From contig NW_004191842.1 in assembly GCF_000330505.1 (NCBI RefSeq), positions 136,792 to 148,734 on the forward strand: a DNA stretch of 11,943 nt. The letters are read 5' to 3'. The notes under the pieces are model-generated. The model saw nothing but the letters and a program-made list of their open reading frames with translations. It made no database searches and was not told where the DNA came from. The first letter of the stretch is position 1. The number at the start of each line of letters is the position of its first letter. A program made the translations under genes and the position numbers. This document shows, piece by piece, positions 1-8,608 of the stretch. The DNA comes from Entamoeba invadens IP1 (Eukaryota; Evosea; Mastigamoebida; Endamoebidae).

Positions 1-41
1 ACCATAATACACGTTTCTAGCTTTTTGCGCAGTGGAAGAAA

Positions 42-248
42 TTATCTTTTTTCCAATTCTGATTTATTACACATTTCCGGATCATTGTAAAGCTCTGTAA
101 AGAGTTTAATAAAAAAATCTCTATCATCAATATTCTTAATACTATACGATATAGACCTCACAGCTGACCTCAAAAGGGTTTTAAACGTACAACACAACAA
201 ATACAGAACTTCGAACATTTGATCTTCACAGACTTGGTTCATGTATTT
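42..248 (-). CDS. Exon 3 (C-terminal) of the large helical protein
   Basis: This exon encodes residues 980-1047, beginning KYMNQVCEDQMFEVLY and ending SELEKR. The codon immediately upstream in this frame is the TAG of the proposed acceptor (249-251), so splicing at 249 is the only acceptor that leaves the frame open. Composition changes sharply here, from nearly pure A/T in 249-496 to normal coding. The stop TAA (42-44) overlaps a TAATTT sequence, which matches the short poly(A)-associated motif of Entamoeba 3' ends. If the splice is wrong, this would be an isolated 66-codon ORF starting at 242, which I find less convincing. Confidence 0.62.
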   Translation of the reverse strand, partial: KYMNQVCEDQMFEVLYLLCCTFKTLLRSAVRSISYSIKNIDDRDFFIKLFTELYNDPEMCNKSELEKR

Positions 249-3200
249 CTATATATAAGTCGTTCTACGCTCTATTTATAGTTTTATGTATTGTAATTTT
301 AATAATTTAATTTTACTATATAACATAATTCTATTTCTGTAAATAGAATAATATTAATATAATAATGTAATAATAAATATAATTTAATTATAGTATAAAG
401 TATTTATAATTTATACTTACACTATGTTATTATTAATTAATTGTATTATAATTCTACTAATTATAATAATAAGAACTATTAACAATAGTAACAAACAAGT
501 AGAACTTCAGTGAAGTCGTCATCTAACATATTTTCATATATTTGCAACTCAAAGTCCGTCGAGTTCCTGTATGTATTCATATTTTCAATGAAATTAAAAA
601 CTACATTAACTCCACAAAGAATTAATTCGTGGTCAGACGTCTTCAACAACACTTGTGCAAAATCCGCAATCAATTCTAACATGTGATTCGTCATTTCGTA
701 CGATGCAGTTAACTTTGAAATGCATTCCATAAACATCGAAACACTTTTTAAAAACAGCGGAGAGACATCAAGTGCATCTTTAACAGTGTCATACAACTCC
801 ATTAATTTAAATACCATTGTCTTCACCGTCATATCTCCATACAATCGGTCGACAGTAAAATTAAAATTTTCCGTCATAAGAATGTTTGTAGCAATGGTGT
901 AGACTTTAATTAATCGATTCAATCTCTTTTTATTATATTGAGTACTTAAAGTCTCCCAATCTTCCTCGTCATATATTTGATCGACAAATTCACTCAGAAG
1001 ACAACAAAATTGCAGAAGAAGGTCTGGAACATACGTCAGCACTGGATATTCAATATATTCATTATTTTCCTTTTCTTTTAATTTCACTTCTTTTTGAAGA
1101 TGAAGTTGTTCCATGGTGTCATTTTCCAGCCATTCTTTATGTTCTTTTCTTTGTCGTTTCTCCTTCTTTCTCTTCGCCTCTTCCGCTTTGCCCTCGTCAT
1201 ACAGTGAATTAAATCGTTTGACATAAAACTTCTTTAAAAAGACACTCGACGACGTCACACTTTCCACCAACTGTAACACAAACTTCCATTCGTCTTGATA
1301 AATCGAACTTTGTGGTGCACTCAAATACTTCTCTTTATTTACACTCAAAAAGTGCTGCAGAAACAACTTAGAATCAACATTCCCGTCTCGCATAAGACAC
1401 GACAAGTCCACCAACACCAAACGACTCGTCGTATCAAAATATTTCCAAAACAGTGTCACTCCTCTTTCCACCCATCGATTACATATCACAATCGAAATCG
1501 TATTATAACTGATTTTCCGCGCTCTAAACGCCTCTTTCTTTGTCCAGTATTGCACTTCTTTCGCCCACTGAAATGACTTATCTAAGATATTCATCTCATA
1601 GAAGATATCCCCATTATATTCGTTATTATAAAACCCCTCTAAATTCTTCAAACACGCATAAGTAACGTCGTAGTCTTTCCCCCAATATTCTATTATTATA
1701 TTAAACAGCTGACAAATGAATAATATCACACCCTTTCTCTCTTGCTTCTCATCAATATAAAATCGCGTTTGGAACGGTTCACACACATTGATGCCTCCTT
1801 GATACGGCTCGATATTATATAGTGCCAAATACGTCAGTGTCAACTCTTTGTCCACTGAACTTCCCTTTGAAACATTACTTTGCGCCACCAATTGTTTCGA
1901 TTCAATCAAGTGCATATAAACCTGTGTGACATTTCTAAACAAGTCAAACACTTCCAACTCATGTTTCTCATCCATTCCTCCCTTTTGGGTTTCCACAATA
2001 TATCGAATCACACGGCAGACGTTCGAGAATATCTTCACTTTCTCCTCTCTCGTCTTATTCTCAACAAGTCGCACCGCATGCACATCACGGCCGTTATAGT
2101 CATTTTGTAGACAAAAAATGATATCAGTACACATCATATTGACCTTTTCAAGTTCTTTACGACAAAAAATCCCTATTTGCTCGTTGTCGCACTCTCTCAA
2201 ACTCTCACAACTCTTACTCATAATGATCTTCTCAAAGACTAAATAGAACGCCTCTTCATTCTTCATTGGAAGTCCAAAAATGTGATTGATGACCACAAGC
2301 ATGTTGTGCATGATCCTCCCATCAGCAAGTTTGATGTACTCATTAAAATATTTGTCAAAATGGTCCTTCGCAATAAACATCGCACTGGATTTACTCATTT
2401 TGTACACAGACGTCTCTACTAAGTTATTCAAAATCTCAAATCCATACGCAAACTGCTTCGCACTCTCTAAATAGAACGCCGAAAGTGAATCAAATTGTAT
2501 CACCAAATTCATATAGAAATAATCACCAAACTGCGCAGGTCTCTCATCTGGTATCCCCGTACCCACAAGTTGAACAGAATTCGTATATACTGAAAACCAA
2601 GTCGAAGTATGAATCCGTGTCACTATCTGAAAGTACTCAAAACCAAAGTCATTGAGTTGACAAACAACATCTAACGACTTTAAAATCAGTCTCAACACGT
2701 TTTTATCAAAGCAATAAAAGTCATTGTCATTCGTCTCGTCATACACTTTCGTGCTCATGTTTTTCAGTATCGAACAGATCACATGACACAGTTGGTCACT
2801 ATTATGTTGTTCTTTCTCTAATAATGTACAATTGAGTTCAAGACGTTCATATGCATTGATTAATATCGGCTCCAATATATATTCATTCAACACCAGTCGT
2901 AAACTTTGGGGGTATTTCTCTATATCTCGTGTCGTGTCAAAGATCTGAGTCGTTATTTATCGTTTGTATTATAATATCATGTTAATAATTTTATGATAAC
3001 TACTAAAAATTTAATATCAGTAATAGTTATAATATGCTGTTTTATTCATTTTATATATAACTTTAATATAACAAGAAATAAACTGGAATAATGTCACAAA
3101 TATAAAGTGTTGTAAATACATATATAACCATTTAAATCTCTTTTCATGCCTCTTAAAAACACATCAAGTCATTTGTTTGAACATAAATAAACATATGAAA

Positions 3201-3977
3201 TTTTAATTAATGTGATAAATTTGTATTATAATACGTTTTAAATATATATTTTTATATAGTTAATTATTTATTACAAAATTGTGACATAAAATATTTCAAA
3301 TAAAATAGTATACTATATTAATATAGTATTTTATTTATAGTATATACTATATTAATATAGTAAATAATAATACAGTATAATATAAAATATAACACTTGTC
3401 AATTTTGTAAACCAGTTTAAATGTTTGTGCTAATTACGAAACCAATAAAAATTCAACTTTGTCCAAATGAAAAAGAAGAAGAACAAACATCGACAAAAGC
3501 GTTTGAAACGTCACAGAATTCGTTATAAGGAGCTGTATCGAGATTTTGTACGATTGTATACAAAGGAAAGAGTTTGTGGTCTGTTTGCCAATTTGCTATC
3601 AAGACGGCAAGTTTAAATTTGATCGTGTATTTGTGATATAAATTATATTCGGCACTATCATGTTGAACATTTTGTATAATTTGCTGTTCGATTTGACACG
3701 CCCTTTCAAACACTTTGTCTGTATTATCATGAAAAGTTAAAAAATCGAATGGTTTTTGAATGAGCGCGTTTGTGAGACATGAAAGATTGTTAATAATCAT
3801 CGACATGTTGCCTTTATGACAGAATTTCAATTTCAATGCAAATACTGCCACGTCCTTTATGGTGTTTTGCATGAAGTTTTCATAAATCTCCTTTTCATCA
3901 TTTGTTGCTGTTCGATTGACGTTGTGTGAAAACACAATATCAAATTCTCCCTCTTCTATTGCATTAAATATTCCCAT
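42..3977 (-). CDS. Three-exon gene for a 1047-residue helical protein of unknown function
   Basis: I join three open segments into one gene: exon 1 3489-3977 (residues 1-163), exon 2 497-2944 (164-979) and exon 3 42-248 (980-1047, then TAA). Both introns start GTTTGTT, the Entamoeba 5' splice consensus. One ends CAG and the other TAG. Both are phase 0 and keep the frame. The long middle segment has no usable ATG near its 5' end, yet reads open and protein-like upstream to the proposed acceptor, so it needs an upstream exon. The start ATG (3975-3977) lies 20-28 nt below an initiator motif. The product looks all-helical, with no signal peptide or membrane span. A highly charged Lys/Glu/Arg stretch at about residues 744-790 is probably a coiled coil. 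Length and texture suggest an alpha-solenoid scaffold, such as a nuclear transport receptor or a large ubiquitin-ligase subunit, but I recognise no diagnostic motif, RING or U-box. Confidence 0.72.
249..496 (-). other. Putative intron 2 (248 nt, phase 0)
   Basis: The donor is GTTTGTTACTATT (minus strand, from 496) and the acceptor is TATATATAG ending at 249. The sequence is almost entirely A and T. It contains a perfect 9-bp hairpin: arms ATTCTATTT (328-336) and AAATAGAAT (341-349) around the loop CTGT. It is longer than typical introns of the genus. Confidence 0.6.
497..2944 (-). CDS. Exon 2 of the large helical protein (main coding body)
   Basis: This exon encodes residues 164-979, 816 codons with no stop. 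At the 5' end the first plausible in-frame initiator near 2893 would be GTG, but the frame is open with good coding character up to a TAA at 2957-2959 and has no ATG. Entry by splicing after CAG (2945-2947) solves this, and the exon then opens with ATC TTT GAC. At the 3' end the frame would stop at 479-481 after five odd codons encoding VCYYC. Those codons are the start of a GTTTGTT donor, so the exon ends at 497. The protein has many amphipathic helices, Trp-containing segments around residues 610-680, and a charged KRKKEKRQRKEHKEW stretch near residue 750. No enzyme motif is recognised. Confidence 0.75.
2945..3488 (-). other. Putative intron 1 (544 nt, phase 0)
   Basis: The donor is GTTTGTT (3482-3488, minus strand) and the acceptor is CAG (2945-2947). 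Joining them fuses GAT (Asp) to ATC TTT GAC in frame. At 544 nt it is long, since Entamoeba introns are mostly under about 120 nt. It is strongly AT-rich and has stops in every frame. It contains two copies of a near-identical AT palindrome (3310-3329 and 3345-3362), so it may have grown by insertion or may hide a short extra exon. Confidence 0.6.
3489..3977 (-). CDS. Exon 1 of the large helical protein
   Basis: This exon encodes residues 1-163, starting MGIFNAIEEGEFDIVF. Read without splicing, the frame runs 11 more codons to a TGA at 3453-3455 and gives a 174-residue protein. Those last codons begin exactly at GTTTGTTC (3481-3488 on the minus strand), a consensus splice donor, and are Ser-rich and low in complexity. 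I therefore place the exon end at 3489, after an Asp codon. The encoded segment is helical, with several Cys residues and no recognised domain. The alternative is a separate 174-residue gene. I consider that less likely because exon 2 lacks a start of its own. Confidence 0.7.
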
Positions 3978-3996
3978 TCGGTTATTCCTTTAAACT

Positions 3997-4005
3997 TGAA
4001 TTTTT
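3997..4005 (-). promoter_or_regulatory. Initiator element AAAAATTCA of the helical-protein gene
   Basis: The minus strand reads AAAAATTCA, an exact match to the initiator consensus known from E. histolytica promoters, 20-28 nt upstream of the ATG at 3977. That spacing fits the very short 5' UTRs of the genus. No clear GAAC or TATA-like GTATTTAAA element was seen at the expected distance, although AT-rich sequence containing GTATTT lies just upstream. Confidence 0.55.
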
Positions 4006-4239
4006 AGTTTGGGAAATACAAATATTGTAATTATGTTTCCTTTCAATAAATCCCAGTTTTGATGGTAAAAAGTTCGTAGTAAAGAAAAAACGAAATTTGA
4101 ATTATATTTTTATCATTATTTTAGTGTTTGTCTTGGTGGATGTGAAACTTGGAAACAAACGAATCGTGTTAAGTGTAATGTATTCGCCTCAATAACTGTT
4201 TTTATTTATAGTAAAAAATTTTTGCATATAAACTATATA

Positions 4240-4457
4240 CAGTTGAGCAAATAATTATCAGAGACAAAATAATTGTAAGAAGGATGTATTTCCCGTTTAT
4301 TACCTTGGAAATGACTAATGAAAAAAGAAAAAAAAGATTCACCAAATAATGCTAAGAAACCCATTTCTATTTATAAAATAGTTCTTAATTAAGGTTTTAA
4401 AACTATTTATTTTACTTCTTACAATTATTTGGTTTCAAAATATTATTTGGTCAACTG
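4240..4457. mobile_element. 218-bp Tc1/mariner-like MITE with 43-bp inverted repeats
   Basis: The left arm (4240-4282) and the reverse complement of the right arm (4415-4457) align without gaps over 43 bp with 36 identities. Both begin CAGTTGASCAAATAAT and end AATAATTGTAAGAAG. Both outer ends abut TA (4238-4239 and 4458-4459), the target duplication used by the Tc1/mariner superfamily. The 132-bp interior is AT-rich with no ORF, so the element is non-autonomous. The arms differ from the TIRs of the pogo-like element at 6817-8923 beyond the shared CAGT, so it probably depended on a different transposase that is not encoded here. Confidence 0.82.
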
Positions 4458-4845
4458 TACATCTATTTTTCCTTTTTTGTAGTCTTATTTATTTTTTTTT
4501 AAGTTTTTTTTAATTCCAAAAATTAGTATTTGTTTATTTATATTTTTGCTTTTTTCCAATCCCCAAATTTTGAAATAAAACGACTTATTTTCATACAGTG
4601 TGCAATATTTAATAAATGACTCTTATTTTTTTTATTTGATTAAAATGCAACGTTTGATATATGTGGAGCCTTTTTTATGAGTTGGAATGTCAAAAAGATT
4701 ATTTGAAATGTGTCAACTTTTAAGATGTATTCGTAAATACACAACTACAAAATAATGGGTTTTTATCAAACGACTTTATAAAAAACGGATTAAGTTATTA
4801 ACTAAACAATATAAAATACTCAAAAAAGTAACATTTTAAATACGA

Positions 4846-5085
4846 TATAATATAATATAATATAATATAATATAATATAATATAATATAATATAATATAA
4901 TATAATATAATATAATATAATATAATATAATATAATATAATATAATATAATATAATATAATATAATATAATATAATATAATATAATATAATATAATATAA
5001 TATAATATAATATAATATAATATAATATAATATAATATAATATAATATAATATAATATAATATAATATAATATAATATAATATAA
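4846..5085. repeat. Microsatellite (TATAA)48, 240 bp, uninterrupted
   Basis: Forty-eight perfect tandem copies of the pentanucleotide TATAA occupy 240 bp without a single substitution. Five is not a multiple of three, so all frames cycle through the same five codons. The minus strand therefore appears to encode a repeating LYYII pentapeptide in ORFs of about 100 residues, which I regard as an artefact. The array ends 290 bp upstream of the LRR gene. Its copy number is likely to vary between isolates and to be error-prone in assembly. Confidence 0.97.
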
Positions 5086-5230
5086 ACTTTCTTCAAACGT
5101 TGTCCATTTTGCAAAAAAAAATACACAAAAAAATATTAAAAAATTGGGAATTAGGTAATAAATCATAAAAACAGTAAAAAAAACTGAAACAATGGTATTT
5201 TGGCGTTACAAAAAATATCCCGATATATTC

Positions 5231-5253
5231 CAGTTATTAATATCTAATAACTG
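5231..5253. repeat. Perfect 9-bp inverted repeat (hairpin)
   Basis: The arms CAGTTATTA (5231-5239) and TAATAACTG (5245-5253) are exact reverse complements around the loop ATATC. The hairpin lies 123 bp upstream of the LRR start codon. No function is evident. It could be a chance feature of AT-rich DNA, although the CAG/CTG ends make it slightly better than average. Confidence 0.4.
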
Positions 5254-5341
5254 AGAAACAACATTAGAGAATGACTCTAGTTAATTTGCTAATTTATTAA
5301 TTTTTTTTTATAAATTATAAAAAGACAAGCTTCAAAATTGT

Positions 5342-5352
5342 GAACTTTAAAC
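5342..5352 (+). promoter_or_regulatory. Possible GAAC/TATA-like core promoter element of the LRR gene
   Basis: GAACTTTAAAC lies 24-34 nt upstream of the ATG at 5376. It joins a GAAC core to a TTTAAA box, both of which are motif types of Entamoeba core promoters. The match to the full consensus of either box is partial, so this is a tentative call based mainly on position. Confidence 0.35.
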
Positions 5353-5375
5353 ACACAAAATTATAAATATCAAAA

Positions 5376-6233
5376 ATGAAACAGCTTGATGGATACCATT
5401 TAATGATAGTATCACAGTATTTTAGCACACTTGCAGATTTTATAAACGTTGAATGTGTAAGTAAAAAGTATTTAAATAACATGAAAAAGTTTCACTTCAA
5501 TCCAATATCATTTACTTTAAACACATTGAAATACTTTCCCAACATTGAAACTTTAAATGTTTATACAAAAACAGACTTTGACTCTATTAAATCTATTTTT
5601 AAAAACCCTTCAACTTCCCAATTACCAACAAACTTTGTGGACTCAATTTTTAAAGTTCGCATCTTTTGCACTTGCGAATTTTTTGAGGCAGTTGAACTGG
5701 CAAATGCTCTTAAACACAAAATTTCATTTAACGTTTTAGCACTCCAAAAAGATTCAATTAATAAACTAATTACAAAGAAAATGAATACATTGTGTCTTGA
5801 CATTCAAATAAATCAAACCCAAAAAATTGACAACTTTAATATAAACAAAGTTGTCAGTTTCACTTCAAAAACAAAAAATTGTAAAGTTGTTCTTCCAAAA
5901 GGGAAGTACGTCATTGGAGAATCGGCATTTGTAAATATTTCACTTGCTGAGTTAAATCTTTCATATGGTGTTGTGGGTATTGAACCATTCGCGTGTATTA
6001 ATAAATCAATAACAAAAATTACATTGCCAGACAGTCTGAAAACAATTCGAGAAATGGCGTTTGCTCGTTGTGAATATTTAAAAGAAATCACAATACCAAA
6101 AAGTGTCGAATTGTTCAGAGAAAACGCGTTTTATAAATGTAGTAGACTGACTAAAATGAGAGTATATAAAGACTTCGAAGTGGTTGACCATTATGGAGTT
6201 TTAGATGGAATGATTTATGAACGATATGCGTAA
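5376..6233 (+). CDS. Leucine-rich repeat protein, BspA (TpLRR) type
   Basis: This is an intact 285-residue protein. Residues about 4-65 (LDGYHLMIVSQYF, then DFINVECVSKKY, then FHFNPISFTLNTLKYFPNIETL) follow the conserved N-terminal layout of the large Entamoeba LRR family. Residues about 178-262 carry three to four BspA-type repeats of about 23 residues, with recurring cores such as IGESAFVN, IEPFACIN, LKTIREMAFARCEYLKEITI and FRENAFYKC. Such repeats form a curved beta solenoid used for protein binding. Some family members are surface-associated, but this one has no signal peptide, membrane span or C-terminal CaaX box (it ends YERYA). It has fewer repeats than many relatives. The ATG is the first in frame and has an AAAAATG context. 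No intron is needed. The partner and function are unknown. Confidence 0.88.
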   Translation: MKQLDGYHLMIVSQYFSTLADFINVECVSKKYLNNMKKFHFNPISFTLNTLKYFPNIETLNVYTKTDFDSIKSIFKNPSTSQLPTNFVDSIFKVRIFCTCEFFEAVELANALKHKISFNVLALQKDSINKLITKKMNTLCLDIQINQTQKIDNFNINKVVSFTSKTKNCKVVLPKGKYVIGESAFVNISLAELNLSYGVVGIEPFACINKSITKITLPDSLKTIREMAFARCEYLKEITIPKSVELFRENAFYKCSRLTKMRVYKDFEVVDHYGVLDGMIYERYA

Positions 6234-6816
6234 ACAATTTGGTTTTATTTTTTATTAAACAAAAAGTTAATTATTAATAAATAAATTAAAACTAATTAGA
6301 AATTTTCGTTACAAATAATATTCAATAATTAATAGTATTTTATTATTTTTTATTTTATTAATATAAGGGTGGATAAAAATTGTATCTAATTATTGCATCA
6401 CTATTTGATTGAAAGATATTATATTAAAATATAACAATATATGGAGTTGTTTCATAGTTCAAAAAACTTATTGTAGTTAGAAAGTTTTTTATATAATTTA
6501 TTAAAAAAATAATAAAATTGGAGTTTAAATAATTAATAATTGTAAAATAATATAAACACTGTTTTCATTTAAAAGGTGGAAAAATAATTTAGAATAAGTT
6601 CTGAAAAATAACCACTCGGGTTCGTCCAAGATATACTAACAACATTTCCATACAAGTAACATTGTTAAACTGACATCATCTATTATCAAAATGGGTGAGT
6701 CAATAAGTTGTTTTTGGCTTTTGGTAAAATAATACTTAATAATTATCAAGATTTTGTTTTAACCATGAAAAATAATTATTTCAGTTATTTTTTCTTTTTG
6801 ATTTTTGAACTTATTA
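6234..6816. other. AT-rich spacer between the LRR gene and the pogo-like element
   Basis: Most of this stretch is A/T with no coding character. A less AT-rich patch at about 6605-6700 has a 31-codon open stretch on the minus strand (6572-6664, no ATG) and, on the plus strand, an ATG (6691) followed by only 13 codons. Neither is convincing as a gene. Both could be relics of something disrupted nearby. Confidence 0.6.
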
Positions 6817-6839
6817 CAGTAAAACCTCCCAAGAGCGGG
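6817..6839 (+). repeat. Left terminal inverted repeat of the pogo-like element
   Basis: Starting at CAGTAAAAC directly after TA, this arm matches the reverse complement of the right terminus (8902-8923) over 22 bp with two mismatches. After CGG the two ends diverge. The sequence that follows on the left (GGCGTTTTATTTTTAAC) resembles a region about 35-40 bp further in on the right. Confidence 0.88.
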
Positions 6840-7029
6840 CGTTTTATTTTTAACTCAATTTTTTAAGAAAAAAAACACTTTTTAAATGTAAAATTAAAAA
6901 CAAGAAAAATAAAAAAATTAAAAAGAAAAAAATTACCACGTGTTAACCTTAAGATGATTTGAAACAATGTTTAATTTGGCTCACAAATGTCATTTTTTTA
7001 AAAAAATCATATAATCTTATAACTTATTC

Positions 7030-8398
7030 ATGTCCTTACCAAAACCAAAAACATTTTTATCAATTGATGAAAAAAAGCAAATTTTACAATGGGCTAATGC
7101 TTCCCCGAAACCGTCATTGAAAAAACTGAGAGAAATAATAAACCAAAAATTCACAAAAAATGTCCAAAACGCGAGTTTCTGAGGATGTTAATAAAGTATG
7201 GTATCAATAAAAGTTTGATTGAGCCAACAATACCAGGGAATGCCAATTTTTTTTAGAAAAGTTAAACACCCAGACTTGGAAGAGAACAAGCTCAAGATGA
7301 TCGAAATAGTGAGGTCATACAATACTCCAGTTTGCTACAATGTTGTCAAGAGCTTAGCTTATAAATACTGCTTCGAAAAGGGATATGATGATATGATGCT
7401 TTCAAACGGTTGGATTTCTTCATTTTGTTCAAGAAATCAACTTAAATCAAAGAAATTATGAGGAGAAAGCAATTCAGTTGACCCAGATAAACACAATGAG
7501 GCAATTGATAAGATGGTTGAAATTATTGCACGGTATGCTCCTAATAATGTGTACAATCTGGATGAAACAGGTCTTTTCTATAAGCTGTTACTTTCCAAAA
7601 CATTGTCAAGTGGTTCTAATAACCATGGAAGGAAGGAGGAAAAAGAAAGAATTACAATTATAATATGCTGTTCACTGTGTGGAGAAAAAATCTTTTGGTT
7701 GTTTGGAAGTATCGTAATCCAAGGTGGTTCTCTGATGAAAAGTACATCAACGTTAAACAATTATACGACTTTCAAACTAATGCTTGGATGAACATAGAGC
7801 TGTTTCATCGATGGCTACTCAAATGGGAAGAAGCACTCACAAGAGAAAACAGAAATATTCTTCTTATAGTAGATAATGCTCCAAGCCACAAGCTAATCAT
7901 AACTACGACTATTGAAGAAGAAAAACCCGGCTACAATTACAAAGGACTAAACAAAAAAGATTGCATGTGTATGAACTAAATCTTGCACACATAAGGCTGG
8001 AATTTTTACCAAAAAACACGACATCAGTATTCCAGCCATGTGATGCAGAAATAATACACTCATTCAAGGCCATGTATCGAAAAATAGCAAATTTTAAGAA
8101 GAGATTATCGAAGCTCATTCTCAGGGAAAATGTACTCAGGGCTCAAAATGAATGTGGGCGATGCAATATTATATGCTATCGACTGTTGGAACAATGATGT
8201 TTCATCCGAAACAATAATTGGCTGCTGGAAGCATGCTTTGTATAGAGAAGAAGTTGGAAGGATTTTGGGGATGTAACGGGCTATTTTATTGAAGATTTGA
8301 TCGAAGAGAACGAAGACCCCACTGATGTTGAGGAAATCAAAGAACAAGGAGATATTTCGTTGAGAATCGAAGAGTTGAAAAAAACTACTGGTGAGTAA
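7030..8398 (+). pseudogene. Decayed pogo/Tigger transposase (HTH-CENPB-DDD)
   Basis: The reading frame is broken but collinear with the family. An ATG at 7030 opens a Psq/CENP-B-like helix-turn-helix (LSIDEKKQILQWANAS). About 7219-7458 encodes the second, Tc5/CENP-B HTH (KHPDLEE, then NGWISSF). 7462-7690 encodes the first catalytic block (YNLDETGLFYKLL, then KERITIIICC). 7700-7950 encodes the second (NAWMNIELF, then ILLIVDNAPSH). 7970-8140 encodes the third (LEFLPKNTTSVFQPCDAEII, then HSFKAMYRK). 8148-8275 encodes a tail with SSETIIGCWK, and an acidic tail ends at TAA 8396-8398. The three catalytic Asp residues (DET, VDN, PCD) all survive. Lesions are stops at 7180, 7216 and 7459, and frame changes near 7160, 7215, 7695, 7955, 8140 and 8275. 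Its length (about 450 codons) matches full-length relatives, so decay is by small lesions rather than truncation. Confidence 0.9.
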
Positions 8399-8520
8399 AA
8401 CGATGAACTAAAAAAAATAAAACAACAAGGAACTCTGTGAAAGAAAAAATGTTACAATGGAAATAGATTATAATTAATTTATAATCTCGTAATTTATGTT
8501 AAAACAAACTTTGAAAAAAA

Positions 8521-8608
8521 CTACTACCTGAGGTGGCTCATGTCTCGGGTAGTCATGGTATCATAATAAACAAGTGGCAACTACTGAAATGGCTCGTGTC
8601 TCAGATAT
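8521..8608 (+). repeat. Direct-repeat pair with hairpin inside the pogo-like element
   Basis: Two related units of about 28-30 bp lie about 57 bp apart (from 8524 and 8581), sharing TGGCTCRTGTCTC. The first unit also forms a 10-bp stem, ACTACCTGAG (8523-8532) with CTCGGGTAGT (8544-8553), around an 11-nt loop with a single mismatch that would be a G-U pair in RNA. The second unit keeps only a 4-bp CTGA/TCAG stem. The patch is clearly less AT-rich than its surroundings and lies downstream of the transposase stop. Confidence 0.65.

Larger units (their letters stand above)
3978..5375. other. Divergent intergenic region, about 1.4 kb, without a gene
   Basis: This spacer separates the minus-strand helical-protein gene from the plus-strand LRR gene. 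It holds the initiator at 3997-4005, a MITE at 4240-4457, the TATAA array at 4846-5085, a hairpin at 5231-5253 and a possible LRR promoter at 5342-5352. The remaining stretches (about 4006-4237, 4460-4845 and 5086-5230) are AT-rich with T or A runs and no coding character on either strand. Confidence 0.8.

Noticed and set aside
720..2474. Several plus-strand ORFs of 60-93 residues inside the large gene
   Set aside because: They are antisense shadows of exon 2, which is open for over 2.4 kb with consistent coding character.
3092..3288. ATGTCACAA and its inverse TTGTGACAT in intron 1 as MITE ends
   Set aside because: Only about 9 bp match, with no extension and no TA or other duplication at the borders.
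4798..5166. Minus-strand ORFs of 96 and 122 residues made of repeating LYYII
   Set aside because: They are translations of the TATAA microsatellite. A 5-bp unit without stops is open in all frames of that strand, so length is no evidence of coding.
5561..6091. Antisense ORFs of 80 and 92 residues under the LRR gene
   Set aside because: They are shadows of an intact, recognisable LRR protein on the other strand.
6691..6790. A start codon followed by GTGAGT and a TTTCAG about 90 nt later, suggesting a small first exon
   Set aside because: The donor is not the GTTTGT type used here, and joining the sites gives a stop after six codons, so no gene is supported.
7030..8398. Reading the broken transposase as an intron-containing active gene
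   Set aside because: The frame changes lack GTTTGT donors and TAG acceptors, and in-frame stops lie inside conserved blocks. Mutational decay explains them better.
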